A stretch of DNA of 64,000 nt from the NCBI RefSeq assembly GCF_026646375.1, contig NZ_JAIPPU010000011.1, positions 1 through 64,000 on the forward strand. The letters are read 5' to 3'. The translations under genes were made by a program, and so were the position numbers. The first letter of the stretch is position 1, and every line of letters starts with the position of its first letter. The DNA is from Acetobacterium wieringae (lineage in GTDB: Bacteria > Bacillota > Clostridia > Eubacteriales > Eubacteriaceae). Shown here piece by piece: positions 1-8,705 of the stretch. Under the pieces are notes generated by a model. The model had not been told where the DNA came from. It was given only the letters and a program-made list of their open reading frames with translations, and did not search any database.

Positions 1-84
1 AAAAGTCTTTTGTATCAACGTTTTAAAGTGTTTTTAATGTGCGAAGTTTGAGTAATTAACGGTAAAACCGAATAGGATTGAGAA

Positions 85-127
85 ATACCGTAGCCTGATC
101 ATAAACTGACAGGCCACGGCATTTTTT
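85..127 (+). terminator. Rho-independent terminator at the window edge
   Basis: A 10-bp stem (88-97 pairing with 110-119, one mismatch) with a 12-base loop is followed by six T residues on the plus strand. It would end a plus-strand gene lying mostly outside the window, converging on the minus-strand cooFS operon. Positions 1-165 otherwise show no gene. Confidence 0.6.
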
Positions 128-165
128 ACTTTATTATGATTTGTATGGCAGTTTTTTTATTGGTA

Positions 166-333
166 TTATTGCTGTTTTCTTTTACAGCTGCTGCAGATTT
201 TAAGAGACTGTAATTCTTCTTCAGAAATTTCCGGAATTCTTTTCTTGATATAGTCCAGTTTTAGTGGCTTGATTTTACGTCCGCATTTGAGACATTTATT
301 AATTTTATCGTATTCATCAATAGAAATATTCAT
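166..333 (-). CDS. Small zinc-ribbon-like protein, translationally coupled to cooS
   Basis: A 55-residue protein with two CxxC pairs (CLKC near residue 13 and CSSC near residue 48) separated by a charged helical stretch, as in small zinc ribbons or rubredoxin-like knuckles. The start was taken at 333 because its ATG overlaps the TAA stop of cooS by one base (TAATG), a typical coupling arrangement; the in-frame upstream ATG would lie inside cooS. It is the last gene of the cooF-cooS operon. No family was recognised. Its fixed position behind a CO dehydrogenase suggests, by inference only, a role in metal handling or assembly of the enzyme. Confidence 0.7.
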   Translation of the reverse strand: MNISIDEYDKINKCLKCGRKIKPLKLDYIKKRIPEISEEELQSLKICSSCKRKQQ

Positions 334-2273
334 TATAAAACCTCGGCTTTGCTCAAGGAATCCAAACTGGAGCACAGATTCAGAGCCAGTCTTTTTTCTT
401 CAATGATGTTAATGATTTTGTCAGCGGCTTCCAGGGGATTTTCTTCAACCATGAAGTAACCGTCAACAATATTTTTTAATTCCGAGGTTAACACATTGGT
501 TACCAGACTGCTTCCAGTAACAGGGGGCGTCAGACCAACGTGAAGAGGAATACCCAGGGTGACCACCCAGGAGCCGATAGCTATTGCTTTCTCACTCATG
601 AGCTCCGGAGCTGAGGCAACCAACGGCAATTGATTTAAGTCGACGCCTAAACGGTTGGCAATAGCCACGGCCAGATCAATGCTTCTGACATTATCAACGC
701 AGGATCCCATATGTAAAACTGGCGGTAATGGGGCATTTAAACCTGCTTCAAAACCCAGAAATGTCAGAACTTCTTTTAAGGTGTTGCCGGCATAATTTTC
801 AGTTGCTTCGGAATTCATCAGTGAGTTTTTTGCAAAAGCCCCAGCACCGCAACCGGTCGCCAATATTAAGATATTTTGCGCCATCAGTTTTTTGGCTATG
901 GCAACGAAATTGTGATCCTGTTTGACTTTAACATTGTTGCATCCGGCAAAAAGGACAATGCCTCTGATCTTGCCATTGACAATATTTTCGATCAGCGGGC
1001 TTAGCGGATCTTCACTGTTGATTGAACCCAGCAGATCAATAATGGCTTCGGCACTGAAACCGGCGATGACCTTATTTTTTTCCGCCGGGATGGAAAGCCG
1101 ATCATCATCTCTGTTCTTATAGGCATCGATTGCTTTTCGGATAATCAATTCAGCCTTTTTCAAACTGTCGCCACTGCCCAATTCAATATGGGTTACACCG
1201 GCAATTTTAGCATCGGGCATGGTTGTAATGAGCTCGGTATGATAGCAAGCAGATACCTTGGCGAGTGATGGCATTATACATTGGACATCAACAATCATGG
1301 CATCTAAAGCACCGGTTATTATTGCCAGTTCCTGGGACAGATAATTTGTGGCAAGGGGGATTCCGTGTCTGAGCAGAACTTCATTGCCGGTACAGCAAAC
1401 GCCGACAATATTGATGCCATAGGTGGCGCCGGCTGCGACAGCTTCCGCCTGCATTTTATAGGCAACGTCGACGATGATTTCACTCAACAGGGGATTGTGA
1501 CCATGGATGGCGATATTGACAGCATCTTTTCGGAGGACCCCCAGACTGGCCTGGCTAACCACCGGTTGCGGGGTTCCGAACAGAACGTCAGAAAGATTGG
1601 TCGCAACCTGCATCCCCGAATAATCGGCCAATGCACAGCGGAGACCGGCAAGCAAGATATTTACCGCATCAGCATCGGTTCCCACATGAGTTCGGGCCAT
1701 GATATCACTGATGGAGCCATCAATATTACTGGTGGTGATGCCAAGTTTTTTTAATTTTTCCAGTCTGGCATCGGGAATCGTGTATTTAAGCCAGTTACAG
1801 ATTTCTTCATCATCCATGCGACTGTAATCCATCAGGCTGTTGGCCGCCACAACGCCAGCCAGGGGGATCAAATCATTGCCATCGGTTTCGATGTTTAACT
1901 TATGAGCAATATTGCGCAGCTTGATCGCATCTTTGACCGAATAGATAGCGGTCTCGCCCCTGGCGACATGCATCAGGGTTTTGGCCACTTCTTTGCCATG
2001 AAGCGAGTGGGCTGATGTACCGGAAGCAATCATTCTGACCAGGTTTCTGGCAACGATAGTATCCGCTGAGGCGCCGCAGATACCGACACTGCGTTTTCTA
2101 CCAAAGGGGTTGATCCGGCAGGGACCTTTCATGCAAATCCGGCAGCAGATGCCTTGTTCACCAAAGCCACACAGGGGTTTCATCTTTTCGTATCGTTGCC
2201 ATACTAAATCTATTTCTTCGCTTTCAGCTTTTTCAATCAGACTCTGGTCGGAACAGTTATAACAATCATTCAT
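333..2273 (-). CDS. cooS: Ni-dependent carbon monoxide dehydrogenase catalytic subunit CooS
   Basis: Oxidises CO to CO2 (reversibly) and passes electrons to a ferredoxin-type partner in the cytoplasm. At 646 residues it has the usual length for monofunctional CODH. The N-terminal cysteines follow the family spacing exactly: C35 and C43 (D-cluster), then C44, C47, C52 and C66 (B-cluster). C-cluster candidates are H259 in HGHNP, C294 in CCTGNE, C332 in QCIMP, then cysteines in FAGCNN, TGCGAG and GSCVDN. It follows cooF by 52 bases and overlaps the zinc-ribbon gene, so the three form an operon. No ACS subunit is next to it, so it is a stand-alone CODH rather than the AcsA of the main complex. 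All metal ligands seem present. Confidence 0.96.
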   Translation of the reverse strand: MNDCYNCSDQSLIEKAESEEIDLVWQRYEKMKPLCGFGEQGICCRICMKGPCRINPFGRKRSVGICGASADTIVARNLVRMIASGTSAHSLHGKEVAKTLMHVARGETAIYSVKDAIKLRNIAHKLNIETDGNDLIPLAGVVAANSLMDYSRMDDEEICNWLKYTIPDARLEKLKKLGITTSNIDGSISDIMARTHVGTDADAVNILLAGLRCALADYSGMQVATNLSDVLFGTPQPVVSQASLGVLRKDAVNIAIHGHNPLLSEIIVDVAYKMQAEAVAAGATYGINIVGVCCTGNEVLLRHGIPLATNYLSQELAIITGALDAMIVDVQCIMPSLAKVSACYHTELITTMPDAKIAGVTHIELGSGDSLKKAELIIRKAIDAYKNRDDDRLSIPAEKNKVIAGFSAEAIIDLLGSINSEDPLSPLIENIVNGKIRGIVLFAGCNNVKVKQDHNFVAIAKKLMAQNILILATGCGAGAFAKNSLMNSEATENYAGNTLKEVLTFLGFEAGLNAPLPPVLHMGSCVDNVRSIDLAVAIANRLGVDLNQLPLVASAPELMSEKAIAIGSWVVTLGIPLHVGLTPPVTGSSLVTNVLTSELKNIVDGYFMVEENPLEAADKIINIIEEKRLALNLCSSLDSLSKAEVL

Positions 2274-2325
2274 AATTTTTCTCCTTCATTTCAATCTTCA
2301 ACACAATCTTGGTAGAAACAACTCT

Positions 2326-2793
2326 TTAAACAAGCGCTAAAGCTTTGGTTGGACAAGCCGCATAACAGGCCGGTTCTTTGCCAACTGACTGCTGATCGAA
2401 GCATAGATCGCATTTGTGGGCAATTGTTTTTGTTTTATCACCGATTTTAAAACTACCCAGGGTGATTACACCATAAGGGCAGACCTGTTCGCAGATCCCA
2501 CATCCCAGGCACTTATCCTTGTCCAGGATGATGACACCGTTTTCTTGGGAAATGGCATGAGCAGGACAAAGATCTTTGCAAAATGCCGCACTGCAATGTC
2601 GGCAGTATGCGGGTGTTTTGGTAAGGCCATTCTGGCCGACGAAAATGTTGGGAACAATCCTGATATTTCCCAGAATTCCTTCAGCTTGATACTGTGCAGC
2701 TTTTCTGGAAGAACAAGCTAATTCACAGTTTCGACACCCCATACATTGGGATGCATCCACCGCCAGGAATTTCAATTCTTTTGGTATGCACAT
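2326..2793 (-). CDS. cooF: CooF-like iron-sulfur electron carrier for CODH
   Basis: A 155-residue ferredoxin with four cysteine motifs able to hold several [4Fe-4S] clusters: CMGCRNCELAC near the N-terminus, CRHCSAAFCKDLCP, CLGCGICEQVCP, and CDLC with CYAACP at the C-terminus. This is the HycB/CooF pattern; such proteins carry electrons from CooS to a hydrogenase or other acceptor. The start at 2793 is preferred because AAAGGCGGTG sits just upstream; a longer in-frame start at 2811 would contain the ribosome binding site within the coding sequence. It is the first gene of the operon, directly downstream of a sigma54 promoter. Confidence 0.92.
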   Translation of the reverse strand: MCIPKELKFLAVDASQCMGCRNCELACSSRKAAQYQAEGILGNIRIVPNIFVGQNGLTKTPAYCRHCSAAFCKDLCPAHAISQENGVIILDKDKCLGCGICEQVCPYGVITLGSFKIGDKTKTIAHKCDLCFDQQSVGKEPACYAACPTKALALV

Positions 2794-2847
2794 ATTTTCA
2801 CCGCCTTTCAAATTTCAATTAAAAAATGTGGTCATTCCATAGTCAAC

Positions 2848-2862
2848 GCAAATATCGTGCCA
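2848..2862 (-). promoter_or_regulatory. Sigma54 (-24/-12) promoter of cooF-cooS
   Basis: Read on the minus strand the sequence is TGGCACGATATTTGC, matching the sigma54 consensus TGGCAC-N5-TTGC. It lies 55 bases upstream of the cooF start codon and downstream of a sigma54 activator gene on the same strand. The first T of the -24 box is the last T of the preceding terminator run. Confidence 0.9.
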
Positions 2863-2866
2863 AAAA

Positions 2867-2916
2867 AACACACCAACCCACCTATGGTTAAACTAGGTGG
2901 GTTAATGTGTTTTTTT
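2867..2916. terminator. Bidirectional terminator between the activator and cooF
   Basis: A perfect 10-bp stem (2875-2884 pairing with 2894-2903) with a 9-base loop has a T-run on either side: seven T at 2910-2916 on the plus strand, and seven on the minus strand at 2868-2862. It separates the activator transcript from the sigma54-driven cooFS transcript. Confidence 0.8.
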
Positions 2917-2938
2917 AATAAATTATTAGGTTTGAAAA

Positions 2939-2985
2939 GTGTCAAATATACAAAGGTGTCAAGTAAAGGTTTACACTTTTGACAC
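2939..2985 (-). promoter_or_regulatory. GTGTCAA upstream activator sites for the cooFS promoter
   Basis: Three copies of GTGTCAA: 2939-2945 and 2956-2962 in one orientation, and 2979-2985 (as TTGACAC) in the other. The nearest copy is 77 bases upstream of the -24 box, a normal distance for sigma54 enhancer sites. The same heptamer, at a nearly identical distance, stands upstream of acsB (30841-30887), which is preceded by a paralogous activator. That makes these the likely binding sites of the adjacent activator. Confidence 0.72.
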
Positions 2986-3001
2986 TGCCAATTGCTGTTG
3001 A

Positions 3002-4930
3002 TTATAGCAGCTGATATTTTTTAATCTTATTATAGAGGGTCTGCCGGGTAAAACCCAGTCTGAGGGCGGCATCGGATTTATTGTTATTGCAGTCTTTGAT
3101 CACCTTGAGGATCAGGTCTTTTTCATTGACATTGGTTTTCCTTGTCAGTGGGGCTCGTTCATAGTGATTGAGATTATCGGCAGCAGTGAGTTCTTTTAAA
3201 ATAATATCCTCACCGATGACATTCTCATCGGCCAGGAAGAAAAGTCGCCTGATCAGGTTTTCCAGCTCGCGGATATTGCCAGGCCAATCATATTGGATTA
3301 AGTGTTTTATCCCGGCAGAATCAATGGTTTTTGGTTCCGATCCGGTTTCGGCACTGATTTCAAGGAGCACTTTACGGATGTGGCCAGGTATTTCGGAACG
3401 TCTTTCTTTTAGCGATGGCATCAGCACATTAATAACATTTAACCGGTAGTACAGATCTTTTCTGAATAAGCCTTCCCGGATCATCGCTTCAAGCGGCTGA
3501 TTGGTTGCAGCAATTATTCGGACATCGACACTTTTGGTAACCACCGAACCCATTTTTTCAAATTGTTTTTCCTGGAGGAAGCGCAGCAATTTTGATTGGA
3601 TCTCGATGGGGATTTCCCCAATTTCATCCAGGAAAATGGTGCCACCCTGGGCCATTTCCAGTTTGCCGATTTTTCCACTCTTATTCGCACCAGTAAAGCA
3701 TCCTGGTTCATATCCAAACAGCTCGGTTTCAAAAAAATTCTTGGGAATGGTGGTACAGTCAATATAAACAAAGGGGTGTTGACTGCGGCGACTTTCCTGG
3801 TGAATCTGTTTGGCAAAGAGGGTCTTTCCGGTGCCACTTTCACCGCGGATTAAGATGGAAGCATCTGTTCTAGATATCTTTTTGATATAATGGACGAGCT
3901 CTTTCATCTCAGGACTGTCAATAATTATTTTTTTATCACATTGACTTTCCTGTTTAATGGTTCGCTTTTTACGGGGTATCACTTCAGATTCCGCGTCAGT
4001 TATCTTATCCAGCAGCTGTTTAACGAAGTCAGATTCTAACGGGATAACCTGTCTTAAAACAGTGTTCGATTCGATAATCGGGCTTTCAAAGATAACGTGT
4101 TCAGCACCGAAAATCAGTTGCTGCCAGATAGCCGGTTTCCCGGTTTCCAGAACTTCGGTATATTTTGATTCCCAGTTTAAATCAGTGATGCTGGACTCAC
4201 CGATAAATGCAGAAGCGAGGGTTTGGCGATACTTTTCATTAATTCGGATCACTGAACCTTTACTGTCAATCACGGCAACATAATTAGGAATACTATCGAG
4301 AATATGTTGATTGAAATTGTTCAATTCCAGAGCAGTCTTCAGGGCTTCGTTCAGTTTATGGTTTGTTTCTTCCGAGCGCTGACTTTGGGATTGAATCAGA
4401 TTGTTGCTTTTAGCTAAAGTTAAGGAGTTAATGGTTAAAAAAAGCAGATTTATATTATCATGATCATCGTTTTTTTCAGCGGTGTCATCGATTTTGTCAG
4501 GAATTCCTCTCGTAACTTCGAATTCGCAAAAATCATCACCCAGGGCATTGCATTTAACTTCGTTGGCATCCATGTTCTGTTTGCGAATATTCGAGACCGC
4601 ACCCGCCAAGATACCCGCTTCAAAAAAGCAGATCGGTTTGCCAAGATGTTTCATATTAGAGCAGGTAAAGCAGTCAAATAACCGTAAGATAATCTTTTCG
4701 TCCGTCATATCGGTGATGACGATTTCGCCGATCCCCAATTCCATTATTTTTGCCGACAAACTGTTATAATCTGTAACATTGAGTCGGCTGCCAATGTTTT
4801 TGGCGGTATGATAATAGATATCTTCCTCAACGGATTTTGAATTATCGTCGCTGGCTAAATTCAATACATTTTTCAGGTTCTTTTCGACTTGGTTATACCG
4901 TTCATAGTCTACAATACCATAATTATACAT
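3002..4930 (-). CDS. Sigma54-dependent activator with V4R and PAS domains (cooFS regulator)
   Basis: A 642-residue activator. A V4R domain lies at about 30-160, with a cysteine set also found in V4R proteins of the DmpR/PoxR type, where it binds zinc: DCFTC, PICFFEAG, then VKCNALGDDFCEFE. A PAS domain follows at about 210-300, the AAA+ sigma54-interaction domain at about 330-560 (Walker A GESGTGKT, Walker B FLDEIGEIP), and a Fis-type helix-turn-helix at the end. The L1 loop reads GCFTGA rather than GAFTGA. The start at 4930 is chosen because AAGGAG precedes it and because it aligns with the paralogue at 28895. It most likely activates cooFS; the signal (CO, redox, metal) is not shown. Confidence 0.92.
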   Translation of the reverse strand: MYNYGIVDYERYNQVEKNLKNVLNLASDDNSKSVEEDIYYHTAKNIGSRLNVTDYNSLSAKIMELGIGEIVITDMTDEKIILRLFDCFTCSNMKHLGKPICFFEAGILAGAVSNIRKQNMDANEVKCNALGDDFCEFEVTRGIPDKIDDTAEKNDDHDNINLLFLTINSLTLAKSNNLIQSQSQRSEETNHKLNEALKTALELNNFNQHILDSIPNYVAVIDSKGSVIRINEKYRQTLASAFIGESSITDLNWESKYTEVLETGKPAIWQQLIFGAEHVIFESPIIESNTVLRQVIPLESDFVKQLLDKITDAESEVIPRKKRTIKQESQCDKKIIIDSPEMKELVHYIKKISRTDASILIRGESGTGKTLFAKQIHQESRRSQHPFVYIDCTTIPKNFFETELFGYEPGCFTGANKSGKIGKLEMAQGGTIFLDEIGEIPIEIQSKLLRFLQEKQFEKMGSVVTKSVDVRIIAATNQPLEAMIREGLFRKDLYYRLNVINVLMPSLKERRSEIPGHIRKVLLEISAETGSEPKTIDSAGIKHLIQYDWPGNIRELENLIRRLFFLADENVIGEDIILKELTAADNLNHYERAPLTRKTNVNEKDLILKVIKDCNNNKSDAALRLGFTRQTLYNKIKKYQLL

Positions 4931-5244
4931 AGCAATTTCTCCTTGCTTCATCTTTTCCTGATATCGTCAAGACAGAGGATATCTTAAATTTTAAAAATAC
5001 AGGCGGGCGGGGTGGGTGAAACTTCAAGTTGAACCAGCTATACTAATTTATGTCTGTAGTTTATCTTATTTCCGCAAGGGTGTCCAATCATATTAGCTTA
5101 ACTTGAATGCATTAAAGAAAAAATCAGAACAGCTAAAGTGAAAAGACCGTTCATAAGGTCGTTTCCTGATTTGTTTAACGGTAAGCTAGATACTCAGATC
5201 AATCCACAAGATACGGGTTTTTAATAAGTGCTAGGATTCTGGGG
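4931..5244. other. Intergenic region between the activator and the DUF2252 gene
   Basis: No gene is supported. It contains the promoter region of the minus-strand activator and, at about 5145-5160, a weak hairpin (GACC with GGTC) followed by TTTT on the minus strand that might end the activator-facing DUF2252 transcript. Confidence 0.4.
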
Positions 5245-6591
5245 CTACCGGATAAAATTTTCGTAATCCTGGTAAACCTGACGGGAATAGTCGTAGCACC
5301 ACTTGACGATGGCTTTTTCGAAGGCCTCGGACTTGCCCATGTAGCCGGCGACGTAGTTGGCGTTGGGGCTTTGAGCGTGGGCCCGAGCCAGCAGCAGACC
5401 GCAGCCTTCGACGTAATCCAGGAAACCCTGACTGGTCAGTTCATTCATTTCAAAGGAGCCCTTCATATCCCGGAATTGACGGACGTAGAAATCCCGACCG
5501 TTGGCCTGAAAGTGCCCCAGAAAAGGATCCGAGTAGGCCTGCAGAATCTGCTGACAGGTGGTCACCCGCAGGCCGTTGTTCTGTTCCGGGTTTAGTTTTC
5601 CCAGCGGTGAGCCGACAATGGGATTATAGCGGGACACCACCGATGGGGAAGCTTCTTTGATCTGGAGCACCAGGTGGCTGGCGTTTTCACAGGTTAATAC
5701 CAGTAAATAACAGCGGGTGCCGACACTGCCGACGCCGACAACCCGTCGGGCCACGTCAGTTAAGAGATGCTGCGACAGCAGCAGGGCGATATCCGGGCGG
5801 ACGGTTTGTTTATAGGCTACAAAGGCAGCCTCGACATCGCCAGCCAGGGTGGCATCGAGATGGGTGAGGACTGGGGGATTTTCGATGAAAACGCGGCGGC
5901 CATAGGCGTCGTTTTGGGTCATTTTTGAAATAACCTGTTGCGAGTTACGGTTTTTGGCTTTTTTGATGACCTTCTTGTAAATCTCTTTATTTTTTTTGGA
6001 CGCCGAATCGAGAATGTCATCTTCACCGATGCTGCTGTAAAAGCGTTCTAGCGAGCTGCTTTCCATTAGTTTGCGGAGCTCATAGCGGTAGTGCAGGGCG
6101 GCTTTGATGGCGGCTTCCTTGACTTGATTATCACTCAGTCCCAGGTCTTCGCCACAGAGGATAATGCTGGTGATGAGCCGTTTCAGATCCCATTCCCAGG
6201 GGCCGGGGGCGGCTTCGTCAAAATCGTTGAGGTCAAAAACCAGCCGCCGTTCGGGGGAGGCGTACAGTCCGAAGTTGTTGATATGGGCATCGCCGCAGAT
6301 AATCAGCGGCGCCCCGGTGATCGCCTGCTGAGCCAGGTCATGGGCCATGATCAGCGCGGTACCACGGTAAAAGGTGAACGGGGACGCCGCCATCCGTTCC
6401 CGCCGCAGCGCGATGAGTTCGGGCAGGCGGGTGCGGTTCTGCTCGTCGATCATCGCATTGACATCCCGGTTAACCGAAACAAAGGTACTCTGGTTAACAA
6501 AACTGACAACGGTCCGGGCGGCTTTTCCTTTTTGCCGCAGGGCCTGAGCCGTGGGGATCATTTGATGGGGATTGAGTCCATATAAAATCAT
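5245..6591 (-). CDS. DUF2252 family protein
   Basis: A 448-residue protein of the DUF2252 family. Recognisable family motifs are PFTFYRG, CGDAHINNFG and DLNDFDEA, which together resemble the HxDxxxxN and DFD residues of protein-kinase-like/aminoglycoside phosphotransferase folds; a kinase-like role is therefore possible but undemonstrated. GGAGG stands at the right distance before the ATG. It is a single gene, divergent from the carotenoid-type operon that begins at 6816. No signal peptide or membrane segment is seen, so it is probably cytoplasmic. Confidence 0.85.
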   Translation of the reverse strand: MILYGLNPHQMIPTAQALRQKGKAARTVVSFVNQSTFVSVNRDVNAMIDEQNRTRLPELIALRRERMAASPFTFYRGTALIMAHDLAQQAITGAPLIICGDAHINNFGLYASPERRLVFDLNDFDEAAPGPWEWDLKRLITSIILCGEDLGLSDNQVKEAAIKAALHYRYELRKLMESSSLERFYSSIGEDDILDSASKKNKEIYKKVIKKAKNRNSQQVISKMTQNDAYGRRVFIENPPVLTHLDATLAGDVEAAFVAYKQTVRPDIALLLSQHLLTDVARRVVGVGSVGTRCYLLVLTCENASHLVLQIKEASPSVVSRYNPIVGSPLGKLNPEQNNGLRVTTCQQILQAYSDPFLGHFQANGRDFYVRQFRDMKGSFEMNELTSQGFLDYVEGCGLLLARAHAQSPNANYVAGYMGKSEAFEKAIVKWCYDYSRQVYQDYENFIR

Positions 6592-6815
6592 TTCTACCTC
6601 CGGTGATAAATTGGGGATCGGGTGATTATTAAACGGCTAAACAAAAGATAGGCTGCTTGCGTTCTGGTGGTTTTATTATACCTGTTGACAGCCAAAATAA
6701 ACAAGGGCCGATCAAAATCTCTAAAAAATTGCGCGCTGCACCGGGCGTAATTGTAATGATTCGGGGTATGAATAGATAACAATAACAAAAAAATGAGCGC
6801 AAAGAGGGAAGAGTT

Positions 6816-8690
6816 ATGGAATATGATGCGATTATTATTGGCGGCGGCTTATCCGGTCTGACGGCCGGGAGTTTGCTTTCGAAAAGTGGATTAAAGGTGG
6901 CGGTAGTTGAAAAAAGCTATAATCCCGGCGGTTCCTGCGGGGTGTTTAAACGCAATGGGGTGACCTTTGATATTGGCGCGGCGATGCTGTTTGGTTTTGG
7001 CGACAAGGGCTTTAACGCCCATCGCTTTGTTTTTGATTGTCTCGAGGAACCGATTGAGGTGGTCAAACACGAGCTGCTTTACTGCATGCATTTTAAGGGT
7101 CATGTGATTCGCTTTGGGGCTGATATCGATGATTTTGCCGCGCAGCTGGGCACGGTGTTCCCCACGGAACAGGCCAATATCCGGCGTTTTTACCGGGATC
7201 TGGAGAAGATGTATGGCGATGTGATGGTAGCCAATCCCAATTATACGACCCCGGATGAAACCGAAGCTCGGGGCGCCCTCAAGAGTCTGATCAAACACCC
7301 ACTGTCCTATGCCCGGTTTCTGGGCTATCTGAATAAAAGCGCCCGCAGTCTGCTGGCCGCTTATTTTAGTGATCCGGAGATTTTTAAGTTTTTTGATAAG
7401 ATTACCTCCACCTATTGTTATGCCACTCTGGAAGAAGCCCCGGCGGTGCTGGCGGCGGTGATGTTTGTCGACAACCATGTGGGCGGCAGCTATTATCCCG
7501 CCGGTTCGACCATTTTTTTGCCGGGTAAGCTGGAGAAAGTCATCGAAGAAAATGGCGGTACGATGGTGCTGGAACAAACAGTCACGGGGATTGTTTTTGA
7601 GCATAACCGGCCGGTGGGAGTGGAGCTGAGCAGTGGTGACAAATTATTTGGCCGGGATCTGATCTATTCGGGGACGGTCTGGAATTTATACGGTAAGCTC
7701 ATCGATCGGCAATACCTGAGCCTGGAACGGGCCCGCTGGGCGGCCCGACAGGTGCCCACCTATCCCAGTGTGGTGCTTTATGCCCAAGTCAATAAAGCGG
7801 TGATCCCGCCGGACACCGAGCCGGTGGAAATGCTGGTGGGCAACCCGGATCGGCTTGATGAAAGTGAGGTTACAGTCTATATTTCCAGTCTTGATGATCA
7901 TACTCTTTGTGATGCCAGTAGCCATGTGGTGCTGGCTATCGGCCCCAGCTTTGAAAACTGGCAAGCGGGTGAGGAAGCGGATTATCTGACCAGAAAAGAG
8001 CAGGAACAAGCGCGGCTGATCGCAGTGCTGGAAAACCGCTTTCCCGGCTTTGGCGAAGCGATCCGTTACGTCGAACTGGCCACGCCGCGGACGATTGAGT
8101 ATTATACCAATAAAAATGGTGGCGCCGTGGCGGGCCCCAAACAGATGCTGGGGCAGCACATGTTTAAGCGGCTTCATACCCGGACCGAATGGGGCAATCT
8201 GTTCTGTTGCGGCGAATCGACGGTGATGGGTACCGGTACCCCAACCGTAACCACATCGGGGATTGCGGCGGCCAATGCTGTGCTTAAAAAACGGGGCCTG
8301 CAGCCCTATGTCTATCAGCCAGAGCGAAAGAAGATGGTACGGATCCTTGACAAACCAGTGACCGCCGAAAAACTCTATGCCGATGTGCCGCCCGCAATCC
8401 GGACTCTGATGCAGAAGGCCTCCCGCTGTGAATATTGTGAGCATCCTTATTGTTCCATCGGGATGCAAGCTCAAGGGACCAATCTGGATATTCGCGGCAT
8501 CATGCGTCGGGTTGCAGTGGGGAATCTGGTCGGCGCCAGGAAACGGCTGGAAGCCTATTGCGATGAACACCAGATCAGGTTCGAAACAGAACCGTTGGAT
8601 CTGGCCCTCTGTCAAAGCCGCTGCATTCAGAACAGCAGAAATGGTAAGCCGGTGGCGATCCAGGCAGTGATCGATGGGTTGTTGGGGTAG
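6816..8690 (+). CDS. CrtI-family FAD oxidoreductase with a C-terminal GltD-like Cys domain
   Basis: A 624-residue flavoprotein of the phytoene desaturase/CrtN-CrtP superfamily: N-terminal Rossmann motif IIGGGLSGLTAG, VEK acidic turn, NPGGSCG, and a C-terminal FAD motif near GESTVMGTGTP. Residues from about 535 on are extra for this family. They resemble the N-terminal cluster domain of glutamate synthase small subunit: C538-x2-C541-x4-C546, then C599-x3-C603 and a VAIQAV tail. The position of the fourth cysteine in the first motif is Met550, so a full cluster set looks unlikely. First gene of an operon with a second desaturase, a glycosyltransferase and CrtO. Substrate unknown; no crtM-like synthase is nearby. 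Confidence 0.85.
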   Translation: MEYDAIIIGGGLSGLTAGSLLSKSGLKVAVVEKSYNPGGSCGVFKRNGVTFDIGAAMLFGFGDKGFNAHRFVFDCLEEPIEVVKHELLYCMHFKGHVIRFGADIDDFAAQLGTVFPTEQANIRRFYRDLEKMYGDVMVANPNYTTPDETEARGALKSLIKHPLSYARFLGYLNKSARSLLAAYFSDPEIFKFFDKITSTYCYATLEEAPAVLAAVMFVDNHVGGSYYPAGSTIFLPGKLEKVIEENGGTMVLEQTVTGIVFEHNRPVGVELSSGDKLFGRDLIYSGTVWNLYGKLIDRQYLSLERARWAARQVPTYPSVVLYAQVNKAVIPPDTEPVEMLVGNPDRLDESEVTVYISSLDDHTLCDASSHVVLAIGPSFENWQAGEEADYLTRKEQEQARLIAVLENRFPGFGEAIRYVELATPRTIEYYTNKNGGAVAGPKQMLGQHMFKRLHTRTEWGNLFCCGESTVMGTGTPTVTTSGIAAANAVLKKRGLQPYVYQPERKKMVRILDKPVTAEKLYADVPPAIRTLMQKASRCEYCEHPYCSIGMQAQGTNLDIRGIMRRVAVGNLVGARKRLEAYCDEHQIRFETEPLDLALCQSRCIQNSRNGKPVAIQAVIDGLLG

Positions 8691-8705
8691 ATGGAGGTGG
8701 TTGCG

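Noticed and set aside
7686-8615. Long minus-strand ORF opposite the first CrtI-family gene (also 6891-7604)
   Set aside because: It lies fully within a gene with clear FAD motifs on the other strand, has no RBS, and its protein shows no family pattern; an antisense shadow of GC-rich codons.
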